A stretch of 64,000 nucleotides of DNA, taken from contig UQIL01000011.1 in the NCBI GenBank assembly GCA_900541025.1, forward strand, positions 1 to 64,000, written 5' to 3'. A program made the translations under genes and the position numbers. Origin of the DNA: an uncultured Collinsella sp. Its GTDB lineage: Bacteria > Actinomycetota > Coriobacteriia > Coriobacteriales > Coriobacteriaceae. Positions 21,785 to 30,851 of the stretch are shown here, in pieces. Each line of letters opens with the position of its first letter. The first letter of the stretch is position 1. The notes under the pieces are model-generated. The model saw nothing but the letters and a program-made list of their open reading frames with translations, was not told where the DNA came from and ran no database searches.

Positions 21785-22786
21785 CTAGTAGTAGGCCCAC
21801 ATGGCTTCGATTTCGTTGAGGACCTCCACCACGCCCCAGCGGCGGGCGCTGCGGCTGGCCGAGTTGGGGTCGTAGACGCCAATCTGGTTGGCATCGTCGA
21901 TGCCGTAGAGCACGATATAGTGGCCTACGTTGGTAAACGTGCCGGGGCGCACTGCGGCGATGACGGGCGCACCCGAGCGAAGTGCTTGAGTAATCGATTC
22001 GCGATCGTTATAGAGCTGTGTTCCGTTGAGCCCCAGCTGCCACGCACCGCCTGTCATAAACGACCACTCGGTGGCACCAGTGGGGGCGTAGTTGTCGGCT
22101 TCGGCCAGCGCGCATATATCGACCGGCGTCTTATCGGTATGGCCGGTCTTAAAGATATAGACCATGGTGAGGCAGGTAGGACCGCAAGCGTTTTCGCGAA
22201 TAGTGCCACCGGCATAGGGCAGCTCCGACCATGCGGGGTCAATTTGGTAGATGTGGGGCATGGTGCCGGCCTGCCATTGCGAGCGTGGGGTCGAGAACGC
22301 AAAGGAGTAACCGGGCGCGACGGGAGCTTTAAGCAGCTTGTCCTCGGCAGTGGGCTCAAGACCGGCTGATCCGTGGGAGATACAGGATCCCAAAAACACA
22401 AAGACGAGGCAGGCGGCGATGGAGCAAAGCGCAAGGCGTAGGCGGCGGGCCGGAAGCGCGTGGCTTGTGGTGTGCGACGCGGGGTGAGGGGCGGAATTGC
22501 CGCGATCGCGTTGAGGTCGCGAAAAGGAGCGCTTGACGTAGTAGTCGGTCTTATGCCGATCGTAGCGGCGTGGCTGCGATGTGTCGGTTTGGCGTTGGCG
22601 TGTGCTCGTACTCACGCGGTCTGACTGCTGCACGGTACGGCTTTGTTGCCGCGAAGAAGCCCCGAGCTGCTCTTGGGGGCGCTGCGGGTTGTCGTTGTCG
22701 GAGGTGCTTCTGGGCGTTGGCATGGTGCGGCCAGCAAGGCGAACGCTTTGTCGCCGTTGATCACCGTCGTTGTATCCGTATGCCAT
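21785..22786 (-). CDS. Membrane-anchored C39-like (papain-fold) peptidase
   Basis: This 333-residue protein has a long, Gln/Arg/Ser-rich cytoplasmic N-terminus (1-113), one membrane helix (about 116-135, ending at a lipobox-like LGSC that is too far in to be a signal) and an outside C39_2-type domain. Catalytic residues are visible: Cys201 in ENACGPTCLTM, His289 in VGHYIVLYGI and Asp306 in VYDPNS. The fold is that of secreted cysteine peptidases; the substrate is unknown. It is transcribed against its neighbours and is not linked to the peptide cassette of the island. Confidence 0.85.
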   Translation of the reverse strand: MAYGYNDGDQRRQSVRLAGRTMPTPRSTSDNDNPQRPQEQLGASSRQQSRTVQQSDRVSTSTRQRQTDTSQPRRYDRHKTDYYVKRSFSRPQRDRGNSAPHPASHTTSHALPARRLRLALCSIAACLVFVFLGSCISHGSAGLEPTAEDKLLKAPVAPGYSFAFSTPRSQWQAGTMPHIYQIDPAWSELPYAGGTIRENACGPTCLTMVYIFKTGHTDKTPVDICALAEADNYAPTGATEWSFMTGGAWQLGLNGTQLYNDRESITQALRSGAPVIAAVRPGTFTNVGHYIVLYGIDDANQIGVYDPNSASRSARRWGVVEVLNEIEAMWAYY

Positions 22787-23145
22787 TCGTACCGCCTTGT
22801 CTCATGTATAACCTGTCTATCCTACAAAAAAGATGTGCAACAAATGGGTCCGCGCGTCAAAAGCTCGGCAAACGGTACGAAAGGCGCAAAACACACGGCC
22901 TCAAAAACATCTCTATATGCGTCCGATGAGCGTACGCCCGTCGGACGGGCGACAACAATGAGCGGCAAACCGTGCCGTTCGTCCCAAAAACGGTGCCGCT
23001 CGTTTTGCAGTTCTGCCTTCGGTCGAGCTGCGAGCGGCGCTGCTGCGCCAAGGCCGTATCTTAAAGCCATGGAATAAAAGCGCGCGGCAAAACGGACCGC
23101 GCAAGGGGTGACGCCAAGGGCGTCAAAAAGGAAAGGAGGGGAACA
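22787..23145. other. Divergent spacer with several stems before the permease
   Basis: No gene is supported in these 359 bases. It must hold promoters for the minus-strand peptidase and the plus-strand permease. Close to the permease there are stems GCGCGGC..ACCGCGC (near 23090) and GACGCC..GGCGTC (near 23110-23125) just before the GGAAAGGAGGGG SD, which could affect translation. I could not match a riboswitch. Confidence 0.4.
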
Positions 23146-24597
23146 ATGGCGGACAAGAACGCAGAAGTTGCAGTCGAGGATAACGGCGGCATGAAGAAAA
23201 CGCTCTCGCTCTGGAACTTCTTCACCATCGGCTTTGGTGCCATTATCGGTACCGGTTGGGTTCTGCAGGTCGGCGACTGGATGGTCGTGGGCGGCGGTCC
23301 CGTTCCCGCTATGATCGCATTCCTCTTGGGTGCAATCTTCCTCGTGCCCGTCGGAGCTGTTTTCGGTGAGCTCACGGCTGCTATCCCCATCTCGGGCGGC
23401 ATCGTCGAGTATGTCGATCGTAGCTTTGGCCGTACACTGAGCTACATCACCGGATGGCTTTTGGCCCTGGGCAACGGCATCCTGTGCCCGTGGGAGGCCA
23501 TCGCCATTTCGACCCTCGTGTCCGAGATGTTCGGCAGCCTACCCGGTCTTGAGTGGCTGCGCGCCGTCAAGCTCTACACCATCCTGGGGGCCGACGTCTA
23601 CCTGTTCCCGACGCTGATCGCGCTCGGCTTTGCAGTCTACGTCATCTTCCTCAACTTCCGCGGCGCCAGCTCGGCCGCCAAGCTCCAGGCCTTCCTGACC
23701 AAGGCCCTGCTCTGCGGCATGCTGCTCGCCATGGGCGTCTCGCTGTTCACCGGCTCGCCGGACAACGCCATGCCCGTGTTCTCCCAGGTCACCGGCGCTG
23801 GCGGCGGCAAGGCCGCTACCGAGAGCACCAGCCTGTTTGCCGGCATCGTGTCGGTCCTGGTTCTGACCCCGTTCTTCTACGCCGGCTTCGACACCATTCC
23901 TCAGCAGGCTGAGGAAGCAGCCGAGGGCCTCAACTGGAACAAGTTCGGCAAGATCATCTCCCTGGCCCTGCTGGCCGCCGGCGGTTTCTACATGGTCTGC
24001 ATCTACTCGTTCGGTACCATTCTCGACTGGCATGAGTTTGTTAAGAGCCCGGTTCCCGCGCTTGCCTGTCTCAAGGGCATCAACATGCTCCTGTACCTGG
24101 CCATGCTCGTCATCGCCACGCTTGGACCCATGGGCCCGATGAACTCCTTCTACGGCGCAACGAGCCGCATCATGCTCGCCATGGGCCGCAAGGGCCAGCT
24201 GCCCGAGAAGTTCGCCGAGGTCGACCCCAAGTCCGGCGCTCCCAAGCTCGCCTGCGTTGTTCTGGGCGTCATCACCGTCGTCGGTCCGTTCCTGGGCAAG
24301 AACATGCTTATCCCTCTGACCAACGTGTCGGCTCTCGCCTTCATCTTCTCCTGCGGCATGGTCGCCCTCGCCTGCCTGCGCATGCGCTTCACCGAGCCCG
24401 ACCTGCCTCGTCCCTACGAGGTGCCCGGTGGCAAGTTTGGCATCTCCCTCGCTATCGCTGCCTGCGCCATCATCATCGGCCTGCTTGTGATTCCGTTCTC
24501 TCCCGCCTCCCTCAACATGGTGGAGTGGAGCATCGTGATCGGCTGGTTGGCTATTGGCCTGGCCCTCATGGCTTTCACCAATTACCGCAAAAAGTAA
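23146..24597 (+). CDS. APC-superfamily amino acid/amine permease
   Basis: This 483-residue protein has about twelve membrane helices. The N-terminal helix 1 motif GFGAIIGTGWVLQVGDW and the SGGIVEYV segment mark the amino acid-polyamine-organocation family. It has a strong AGGAGGGGAAC SD. A metal-dependent amidohydrolase follows 131 bp downstream in the same direction, so the pair probably imports and hydrolyses an amide-containing substrate such as an acylated amino acid or dipeptide. The exact substrate cannot be told. Confidence 0.88.
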   Translation: MADKNAEVAVEDNGGMKKTLSLWNFFTIGFGAIIGTGWVLQVGDWMVVGGGPVPAMIAFLLGAIFLVPVGAVFGELTAAIPISGGIVEYVDRSFGRTLSYITGWLLALGNGILCPWEAIAISTLVSEMFGSLPGLEWLRAVKLYTILGADVYLFPTLIALGFAVYVIFLNFRGASSAAKLQAFLTKALLCGMLLAMGVSLFTGSPDNAMPVFSQVTGAGGGKAATESTSLFAGIVSVLVLTPFFYAGFDTIPQQAEEAAEGLNWNKFGKIISLALLAAGGFYMVCIYSFGTILDWHEFVKSPVPALACLKGINMLLYLAMLVIATLGPMGPMNSFYGATSRIMLAMGRKGQLPEKFAEVDPKSGAPKLACVVLGVITVVGPFLGKNMLIPLTNVSALAFIFSCGMVALACLRMRFTEPDLPRPYEVPGGKFGISLAIAACAIIIGLLVIPFSPASLNMVEWSIVIGWLAIGLALMAFTNYRKK

Positions 24598-24728
24598 CGC
24601 CGAGCCGGGGCGGATCAGGTGCGCGGGACCCTCTCTTCCGCGCGCCGAACCCGGCGCCACTTGGGTAGCTTTGTGAGGCCTTAACCCAACACGGCCTCGC
24701 CCACTATATGGATCCATAAGGAGGAACC

Positions 24729-26006
24729 ATGTCCACTAAGTATGCAATCGTTGGCGGCAAGCTCATCGACGGTACCGGTGCCGAGCCGGTCGAGAACTCC
24801 CTCGTTCTCGTCGACGACAACGGCAAGATCGAGTACGCCGGCGCCATGCAGGACCTTCCCGAGGGCGTTGAGGTCATCGACGCCGCCGGCAAGACCGTCC
24901 TTCCCGGCCTGATCGACACCCACCTGCACTTCTCGGGCAACTTGACCGACGATGACACCGACTGGGTCATGCAGCCGCTTCTCGAGAAGCAGGCCGTCGC
25001 CGTCAAGCAGGCCTACGACTGCCTCACCCACGGCCTCACCACCGTCTGCGAGATCGGCCGCTTTGGTATCCAGATCCGTGACTGCATCGACAAGGGCGTC
25101 TTTAAGGGCCCGCGCGTTCTGGCCACCGGCCTCGGCTTCTGCCGCGTTGCCGGCCACGGTGACTCCCACCACTGCACCCAGGAGCTCAACAAGGAATCCC
25201 ATCCCTGGGGCGACCAGGTCGATGGCCCTTGGGATCTGCGCAAGGCCGTCCGTCGTCGCCTGCGCGAGAACCCCGATGCCATCAAGATCTGGGCTACCGG
25301 TGGCGGCATCTGGCGCTGGGACTCCGGTCGCGACCAGCACTACTGCTCCGAGGAGATCCAGGCCGTGGTCGACGAGGCAAAGATGGTCGGCATCCCCGTG
25401 TGGAGCCACTGCTACAACAACCACGCCGCTGCCTACGATTCCGTTCGCTTTGGCTGCGAGCAGCTGATTCACGGTTTCGATATCGATGAGCGCACCATGG
25501 ACCTCATGGCCGAGCAGGGCACCTTCTTCACCCCGACGATCGCCTTCCTGCCCACCTGGTACGCCACCTATCCGCCCGTCTACGTCCCCGAGCTGCACGA
25601 CAAGTACGAGGGCACCCTGGTCGAGAAGGAGCTGCAGCGCAACTACGACTGCCTGCGCGAGGCCAAGAAGCGCGGCGTCGTCATGACGATCGGCTCCGAC
25701 TCCTTCTCCTTCGTCACCCCGTACGGCACCTGCTCCATCGAGGAGATGTACGAGTTCGTCGACAAGATCGGCTTCACCCCGGTCGAGACCATCACCTGCG
25801 CCACCCTCAACGGTGCCAAGATGTGCCACATCGAGGACGAGACCGGTTCTATCGAGGCCGGCAAGTGCGCCGACCTGCTGGTCGTCAACGGTGACGTCGC
25901 CGCCGACATCCACGTGCTCAACACCGACAACATGGACGTTATCATGAAGGACGGCTGGATCGTCGAGGCGGGCACCTTTGGCGAGGCCAACAAATACAGC
26001 GCCTAA
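24729..26006 (+). CDS. Metal-dependent amidohydrolase (imidazolonepropionase/prolidase-like)
   Basis: This 425-residue TIM-barrel hydrolase has the full binuclear metal site: H65 and H67 in DTHLHF, K186 in IKIWATGGG as the candidate carboxylated Lys, H227 in WSHCYNN, H248 in LIHGF and D324 in IGSDS. The composite beta-sandwich is formed by the N-terminal VGGKLIDGTG and C-terminal ADLLVVNGD segments. AAGGAGG precedes the ATG. It is cytoplasmic and most likely acts on what the adjacent APC permease brings in. Confidence 0.88.
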   Translation: MSTKYAIVGGKLIDGTGAEPVENSLVLVDDNGKIEYAGAMQDLPEGVEVIDAAGKTVLPGLIDTHLHFSGNLTDDDTDWVMQPLLEKQAVAVKQAYDCLTHGLTTVCEIGRFGIQIRDCIDKGVFKGPRVLATGLGFCRVAGHGDSHHCTQELNKESHPWGDQVDGPWDLRKAVRRRLRENPDAIKIWATGGGIWRWDSGRDQHYCSEEIQAVVDEAKMVGIPVWSHCYNNHAAAYDSVRFGCEQLIHGFDIDERTMDLMAEQGTFFTPTIAFLPTWYATYPPVYVPELHDKYEGTLVEKELQRNYDCLREAKKRGVVMTIGSDSFSFVTPYGTCSIEEMYEFVDKIGFTPVETITCATLNGAKMCHIEDETGSIEAGKCADLLVVNGDVAADIHVLNTDNMDVIMKDGWIVEAGTFGEANKYSA

Positions 26007-26063
26007 ACTACCGTTCATCGACGACTGGATGTAAAACACAGTATTTGATTGCATAATGCAATG

Positions 26064-26093
26064 GAGAGGGTCGCTTGCGGCCCTCTTTATTGC
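26064..26093 (+). terminator. Terminator after the amidohydrolase
   Basis: GAGAGGGTCGCTTGCGGCCCTCTTTATT forms a short GC stem with a T-rich tail, 60 bp after the stop. Confidence 0.6.
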
Positions 26094-26117
26094 TATGGGT
26101 GCGATAGATAAAAGGGG

Positions 26118-27509
26118 ATGACGGTGGATTTAAACAGGCTGATTCTGGGCAAGAGCTACAACTCTACCAAGGTCTTTCGTACCGCTCAGCATGTGGTTCA
26201 AGCCATCTTGCTCGGTATTGTCGTTCCGCTGCTTATCCTGCTGCTCATCTGGGATCTAACCGATAATCCCAATCCCGTTCCGGCCGTTGTCGTCATTGCC
26301 GGCTTGGTCATGCTGTGCTTCTTCTTCTCGTACGTCTTTGTCGTTCCCGATGACCTCACATCGAGCGCAACCGACCGCACGCTCGCCATCGCTTCAAAAA
26401 TATTCGCCTACACGTCGCGCGGCCTTACGCCCGAAGCTGCCCTAGGCGCCTCTAAGATCATCCTGTCCGAAACTATCGCCTCTGCCATCTGCTTTACCGA
26501 CGGCAAGCAGGTGTTGGCAAGCTGGGGCGAGGACTCGGCAAAATGCCCCGCGGGCACCCCGGTGGTGCTGCGGACTACGCTCAACGTGATCAACAGCGGT
26601 GAGCAAAGCGTGTTCTCGCGCGATGCCTCGACCGAGACAGGTGGCTACTTTCCGCGCCTGCGCGCCGGTATTGTCGCACCGCTTACCGTGCGCGGGCATT
26701 GCGTGGGCACGCTCGAGCTGTATTATCCCCGTCTGAGCAGCATCGATATGCGCCAGACGGCGCTTGCCTCGGGCTTTGCCGACCTCATTTCCACGCAGCT
26801 TGCGAGCTTTGAGCTCGAGCGCCAGGACGAGCTTACGGCCCGCGTGGAGCTGCGCGCCTTGCAATCGCAGGTCGATCCTCATTTTCTGTTTAACACCATC
26901 AGCACCATCGTGTCGCTCGTGCGTACCGAGCCGGACAAGGCCAGGTCGCTGCTGATCGACTTCTCCAACTACTACCGTCAGACGCTTTCTGATTCCGATA
27001 CCCTCACAACGCTCGAGCACGAGGTGGAACAGGGCACTCGCTATATCAATCTTATGCAGGCTCGTTATGGCGACGGCCGTCTGCGCGTCTCGGTCGATAT
27101 CGACTTTGAGGTGCGCGATTGCATGGTGCCGCCGTTTATCTTGCAGCCGTTGCTCGAAAACTGCATCAAGCACGCGCAGCGCGAGACCGAGCCGCTTTCT
27201 ATTCATGTTAGGGCTTTCGAGACCGATGACGGTTTGGAGATCATCGTCGAGGACGATGGCATCGGTATGAGCGAAGAAGTCTGCGCGCATCTGTTTGAGC
27301 AACATCGCCTGGAGGAGCCCGAGAGCATTACCGCCGACGGCTCCGTCAAGCGAGGTTGCGGCCTGGCGCTCTTCAACGTGCTTCAGCGCATCCATTTCTT
27401 TTACGGAGAAGATTCCGGCATGCGCGTGAAGTCTCAGGAGGGCGTGGGAACGCAGGTCATCGTCGAGCTGAACGGCGAGCCGCATGAGCCGGCGCCGTTG
27501 ACGGCGTAG
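26118..27509 (+). CDS. LytS-type sensor histidine kinase (system 1)
   Basis: This 463-residue kinase has two membrane helices (about 29-46 and 54-72), a GAF-like middle (about 100-230, CFTDGKQVLASWGED) and a HisKA_7TM/LytS-type kinase domain. The phospho-acceptor is H255 in QVDPHFLFNTIS; most LytS members have N-P-H here, so the Asp is unusual. ATP-binding boxes are LLENCIKHA (N) and EDDGIGM (G1). It is followed by its LytTR regulator after 38 bp. A paralogous pair lies at 32036-34168. The signal is unknown. Confidence 0.92.
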   Translation: MTVDLNRLILGKSYNSTKVFRTAQHVVQAILLGIVVPLLILLLIWDLTDNPNPVPAVVVIAGLVMLCFFFSYVFVVPDDLTSSATDRTLAIASKIFAYTSRGLTPEAALGASKIILSETIASAICFTDGKQVLASWGEDSAKCPAGTPVVLRTTLNVINSGEQSVFSRDASTETGGYFPRLRAGIVAPLTVRGHCVGTLELYYPRLSSIDMRQTALASGFADLISTQLASFELERQDELTARVELRALQSQVDPHFLFNTISTIVSLVRTEPDKARSLLIDFSNYYRQTLSDSDTLTTLEHEVEQGTRYINLMQARYGDGRLRVSVDIDFEVRDCMVPPFILQPLLENCIKHAQRETEPLSIHVRAFETDDGLEIIVEDDGIGMSEEVCAHLFEQHRLEEPESITADGSVKRGCGLALFNVLQRIHFFYGEDSGMRVKSQEGVGTQVIVELNGEPHEPAPLTA

Positions 27510-27547
27510 CACGCGGTTGGATTGAGAGAAAAAGAGGGGAAGCACAT

Positions 27548-28282
27548 ATGTCCGAAGGCTGGAACATCTTGGTGGTTGATGACGAGCCTCCCATTAGGGC
27601 TGAGCTACGCTATCTGTTGGAAAAGGATACGCGTGTGGGTCAGATTGCCGAGGCGGGCAATGTCACCGAAGCCGTGGAGTCGATTCTGTCGAACAAGCCC
27701 GACGTGTTGTTTTTAGACATTACCATGCCCGGTCGCTCGGGAATTGAGCTTGCCGAGACGCTGCAGAACCTAAAGACGCCGCCGGTGGTTGTGTTTGTGA
27801 CGGCGTTTGCCGAATTTGCCGCTGATGCGTATAACCTCGATGCGGTCGACTATGTCGTCAAGCCGGTCGAGGACGCACGCCTGTCAAAGGCACTCGACAA
27901 GATCGAGGCAGCCTTGGGTGCCCGTCGTGTTATCCATGCTCCGCGCCAGCCTTTGCGTCTGACGGTGGACCGCGGGGGCAAAAAGGTGTTCATTCCCGCC
28001 GCAGACGTCTGCTACTTTGAGGCGCGCGCCGATTTTTGCAACGCCATCTGCGCCGAGGGAACGTACCTGATCAATGAGTCGATCTCTTCGCTCGAGCGTC
28101 GCTTGGTCTCCGAGGGCTTTATTCGCGTTCATCGCAGCTATCTGGTCAATTTGGAAGACGTGCACAATGTCGAGATCGGTTCCACGGGTCTTATGGAGCT
28201 CAGGCTCGATCGCGTAACCTCGACGGTGCCCGTGTCCCGCCGTCGCGCTGCCGAGGTTAAAGCACACTTGGGGCTTGCGTAG
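27548..28282 (+). CDS. LytTR-family response regulator (system 1)
   Basis: This 244-residue regulator has a receiver domain with VVDDEPP and phospho-acceptor D57 (DVLFLDITMPG), Thr/Lys switch residues (FVTAF, VKPVED), and a C-terminal LytTR DNA-binding domain (KKVFIPAADVCYFEA, FIRVHRSYLVNL). It is partner of the LytS kinase just upstream. AGAGGGGAAGC precedes the ATG. Targets are unknown. Confidence 0.93.
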   Translation: MSEGWNILVVDDEPPIRAELRYLLEKDTRVGQIAEAGNVTEAVESILSNKPDVLFLDITMPGRSGIELAETLQNLKTPPVVVFVTAFAEFAADAYNLDAVDYVVKPVEDARLSKALDKIEAALGARRVIHAPRQPLRLTVDRGGKKVFIPAADVCYFEARADFCNAICAEGTYLINESISSLERRLVSEGFIRVHRSYLVNLEDVHNVEIGSTGLMELRLDRVTSTVPVSRRRAAEVKAHLGLA

Positions 28283-28374
28283 ACGGTCTGCGTGCCGTCG
28301 TTTACCATCGCAGGTTTGGCATGGGCGCGCGGTGGGCATAATGGGTGGCATCGAATGAAATCGAAAGGATCATT

Positions 28375-29319
28375 ATGCCCGCGCTTATCACCCATCATCT
28401 GTTTGGCGAGGAAAGCATCGACCGTCTTCCGCAGGGCGTCATCACGTCCGATGAAGAGCGCATTGCCTTTATCTTGGGCAACCAAGGCCCCGACCCGTTT
28501 TTCTTTCACATTCTGACACCGCGTGTTTCCGACTGCACGCTGCTGGCGCAGGTCATGCATCGGTCGCGCATGTCTCGCCAGTTCGCGTGCCTGCGCGACG
28601 GCGTGTCGCATCTGCTGCCGCGCGACGCCAGCTTGGGTCGCGCCTTTGCGCTGGGCCTGCTGTCTCATTACGTGCTCGACCGCAACGCCCATCCTTTTGT
28701 CTATGAGCAGCAGTTTGGCATCGTGGAGTCCGATTCAGAGCTTGAGAATTCGAGCAGTCAGGTCCATGCCGTGATCGAGAGTGACCTGGATGTGCTGATG
28801 CTGCAGCTTAAACGCGATGGCGCTACGGTCGACGATTATCCGCCGGCGGGCGAGATCGTCACCACCGATCGCATCAATCGCGTGGCCGGCGTGCTGATGA
28901 GCTATGTTGCCGGACGCGTGTACGGCATTGACATTCCGGCGGGGGAGTACGGTGCTGCCGTTGCCAATATGCAGCGACTTTACCGCGCGATTGAGCCGGC
29001 CGGCTCCGCAAAGACGCGCGCGATCTCGCTGGTTGAGGGCTTGGTGCACGATTACTCGCTGCTCGACGGCCTTGCTCATCGCGTGACGACGGAGTTGCCC
29101 GAGCGCACCGGTAACCTGGGCCATCTGACATGGAAGAATCCCTTTACCGACGAGGTCTCGAACGAGAGTTTCCCCGAGGTCTTTGATCGCGCGCTGGGCG
29201 ATTACGAGTGCACGGTCGCACGTTTTATCGAGACCGGTGACATGGATGCCGTGACCAGTCACGTCAACTACAGCGGTCGCGTGCTCAATGCCGATGAGGA
29301 GTTCGACCGCGAGGAATAG
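28375..29319 (+). CDS. Zinc-dependent phospholipase C-like protein
   Basis: This 314-residue protein begins PALITHHLFGEESIDRL and has FILGNQGPDPFFFH, HRSRMSRQF and LLSHYVLDRNAHPFVYEQ. This spacing of His and Asp is that of the Zn_dep_PLPC family common in Firmicutes and Coriobacteria. There is no signal peptide, so it may act in the cytoplasm, and its substrate is unknown. ATG 28375 follows GAAAGGA; the GTG at 28345 lacks an SD. It is transcribed with or just after the first LytSR pair. Confidence 0.8.
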   Translation: MPALITHHLFGEESIDRLPQGVITSDEERIAFILGNQGPDPFFFHILTPRVSDCTLLAQVMHRSRMSRQFACLRDGVSHLLPRDASLGRAFALGLLSHYVLDRNAHPFVYEQQFGIVESDSELENSSSQVHAVIESDLDVLMLQLKRDGATVDDYPPAGEIVTTDRINRVAGVLMSYVAGRVYGIDIPAGEYGAAVANMQRLYRAIEPAGSAKTRAISLVEGLVHDYSLLDGLAHRVTTELPERTGNLGHLTWKNPFTDEVSNESFPEVFDRALGDYECTVARFIETGDMDAVTSHVNYSGRVLNADEEFDREE

Positions 29320-29420
29320 GGCCCGTGCGTGCCCCTTTGCCGAATCCTTACCGGCGGTTCTGGACAATTGGGGTACGATGAACTAACTGCATATCGGGCG
29401 AATACGAAGGGTCCCTGTCC

Positions 29421-30680
29421 ATGAAATACACCAAGCTCGAGCGTAACTGGGTTATGTATGATGTGGGCAATTCGGCCCTCGTGCTGCTCAATACCTCGGT
29501 GGTGCCCATTTACTTTAACGCCATCAATACCGGCGCTTCCTCGGCCGACCTGGTGGTCGCCTGGGGCAATGCACAGACGATCGCCTCGCTGGTCATCGCC
29601 ATGCTCATGCCCATTCTGGGCGCACTTGCCGACTACGCGGGCAATAAGATCAAGTTCTTCATGGGCTTTTTCCTGACCGGCCTGGTGCTTTGCCTGGCAC
29701 AGGCCATCCCGATGTCCGCCATGGCATTTTTGACCGTCTACGTGTTGTGCACCATCGGCCTTAACTCGTCCATGACGTTCTACGACGCCATGCTGCCCGA
29801 TATCACCACCGACGAGCGCATGGATGCCGTCTCCAGCTCGGGCTATGCCTGGGGCTACATCGGCTCCACCGTGCCGTTCATCATTTGCCTGGCGCTCATC
29901 ATGGGCGGCCCCGCTCTTGGCGTCCCCACCATGCTGGCAACGCGTCTGTCGTTTATCATCACTGGTGCCTGGTGGCTCATCTTTACTCTGCCGCTCATTC
30001 GCACCTATAAGCAAAAGTACGGTCGCGAGCGCGGTCCCGAGGACACCATCGGCCACATCGTGGGCGGTGTGTTCTCCGAGGTCGGACACACCATGCGCGA
30101 GATCGCCCACAACAAGACCGTGCTGGTCTACATGATCGCGTTCTTCTTCTATATCGACGGTGTGCACACGGTCATTTCCATGGCAACCAGCTACGGATCG
30201 GCCTTGGGCATCGATTCGACCCAGCTGGTACTGGCGCTGCTCGTCACGCAGTTCGTGGCCTTTCCGTCCGCCATCATCTACGGCAAGCTCGCCGGCCGCG
30301 TGGGCACGCTCAACATGATCTTGGTGGCAGTCGCCGCCTATATGGGCATTGTGCTGTTCGCCGCGTTCTTCCTAAAGACCGCCTTTGAGTTTTGGGTGCT
30401 TGCCATTATGGTCGGCCTGTTCCAGGGCGGCGTGCAGGCGCTCAGCCGTAGCTACTTTGGTCGCATTATCCCCAAGGAAAAGTCCAACGAGTACTACGGC
30501 TTCTTTGACATCTTTGGTCGTTATGCAAGCGTCATGGGTACCTTCCTAGTGTCGGTCGTTACCTCGCTGACCGGCAACCCGTCGCTGGGCGTCCTTTCTA
30601 TTGGCGTGCTGCTGATCGTTGGCTTTATGCTGCTGGTTCGCCTGCCCCGCATGACTCGGGCAGCAGAGCATGCCGCATAG
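29421..30680 (+). CDS. UMF1/Atg22-like MFS transporter
   Basis: This 419-residue protein has about twelve membrane helices. The N-terminal WVMYDVGNSAL and the SSSGYAWGYIGS motif are characteristic of the UMF1 (Atg22-like) branch of the major facilitator superfamily; FQGGVQALSRSYFGRIIP in the second half is also typical. Substrates of bacterial members are mostly undefined, with amino acid or nucleoside efflux proposed. It stands alone between the phospholipase-like gene and the glycosyltransferase. Confidence 0.88.
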   Translation: MKYTKLERNWVMYDVGNSALVLLNTSVVPIYFNAINTGASSADLVVAWGNAQTIASLVIAMLMPILGALADYAGNKIKFFMGFFLTGLVLCLAQAIPMSAMAFLTVYVLCTIGLNSSMTFYDAMLPDITTDERMDAVSSSGYAWGYIGSTVPFIICLALIMGGPALGVPTMLATRLSFIITGAWWLIFTLPLIRTYKQKYGRERGPEDTIGHIVGGVFSEVGHTMREIAHNKTVLVYMIAFFFYIDGVHTVISMATSYGSALGIDSTQLVLALLVTQFVAFPSAIIYGKLAGRVGTLNMILVAVAAYMGIVLFAAFFLKTAFEFWVLAIMVGLFQGGVQALSRSYFGRIIPKEKSNEYYGFFDIFGRYASVMGTFLVSVVTSLTGNPSLGVLSIGVLLIVGFMLLVRLPRMTRAAEHAA

Positions 30681-30772
30681 GAGCGAGCGGCTATTGTGCC
30701 TGTCCACGGTACTCTTTTGGGGTTATCCGCAATAAACATTGCGACTTGCGAGCAATGATTTGCCCAAGTGGG

Positions 30773-30830
30773 TATGATGGAATCAGCTAGGTCGCGGGGC
30801 GTCGCCTGTGTTTGGCGGCGTCCCGTTTTT
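30773..30830 (+). promoter_or_regulatory. Promoter with immediate terminator-like hairpin before the glycosyltransferase
   Basis: A TATGAT box (30773-30778) is followed within about 20 bases by a 12-bp hairpin (30795-30806 with 30814-30825, two G-U type mismatches) and TTTTT at 30826-30830. The glycosyltransferase SD GGGAGGG comes right after. A transcript starting at this box would meet a terminator before the gene, which suggests attenuation. The -35 is not clear. Confidence 0.45.
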
Positions 30831-30851
30831 GTGTTGCAGGGAGGGTAAGGC

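Noticed and set aside
21785..22786. The C39-like peptidase as leader protease for the RiPP cassette
   Set aside because: It is 13 kb away in a separate unit, has the C39_2 layout with an outward-facing domain and no ABC transporter fused or adjacent; nothing links the two.
22643..23077. 144-codon plus-strand frame across the C39 promoter region
   Set aside because: It overlaps the N-terminus of the minus-strand peptidase and lacks an SD and recognisable features.
23086..23130. Guanidine-type or other riboswitch before the APC permease
   Set aside because: Two small stems are present, but loop sequences do not match the ACGR loops or other class motifs I know.
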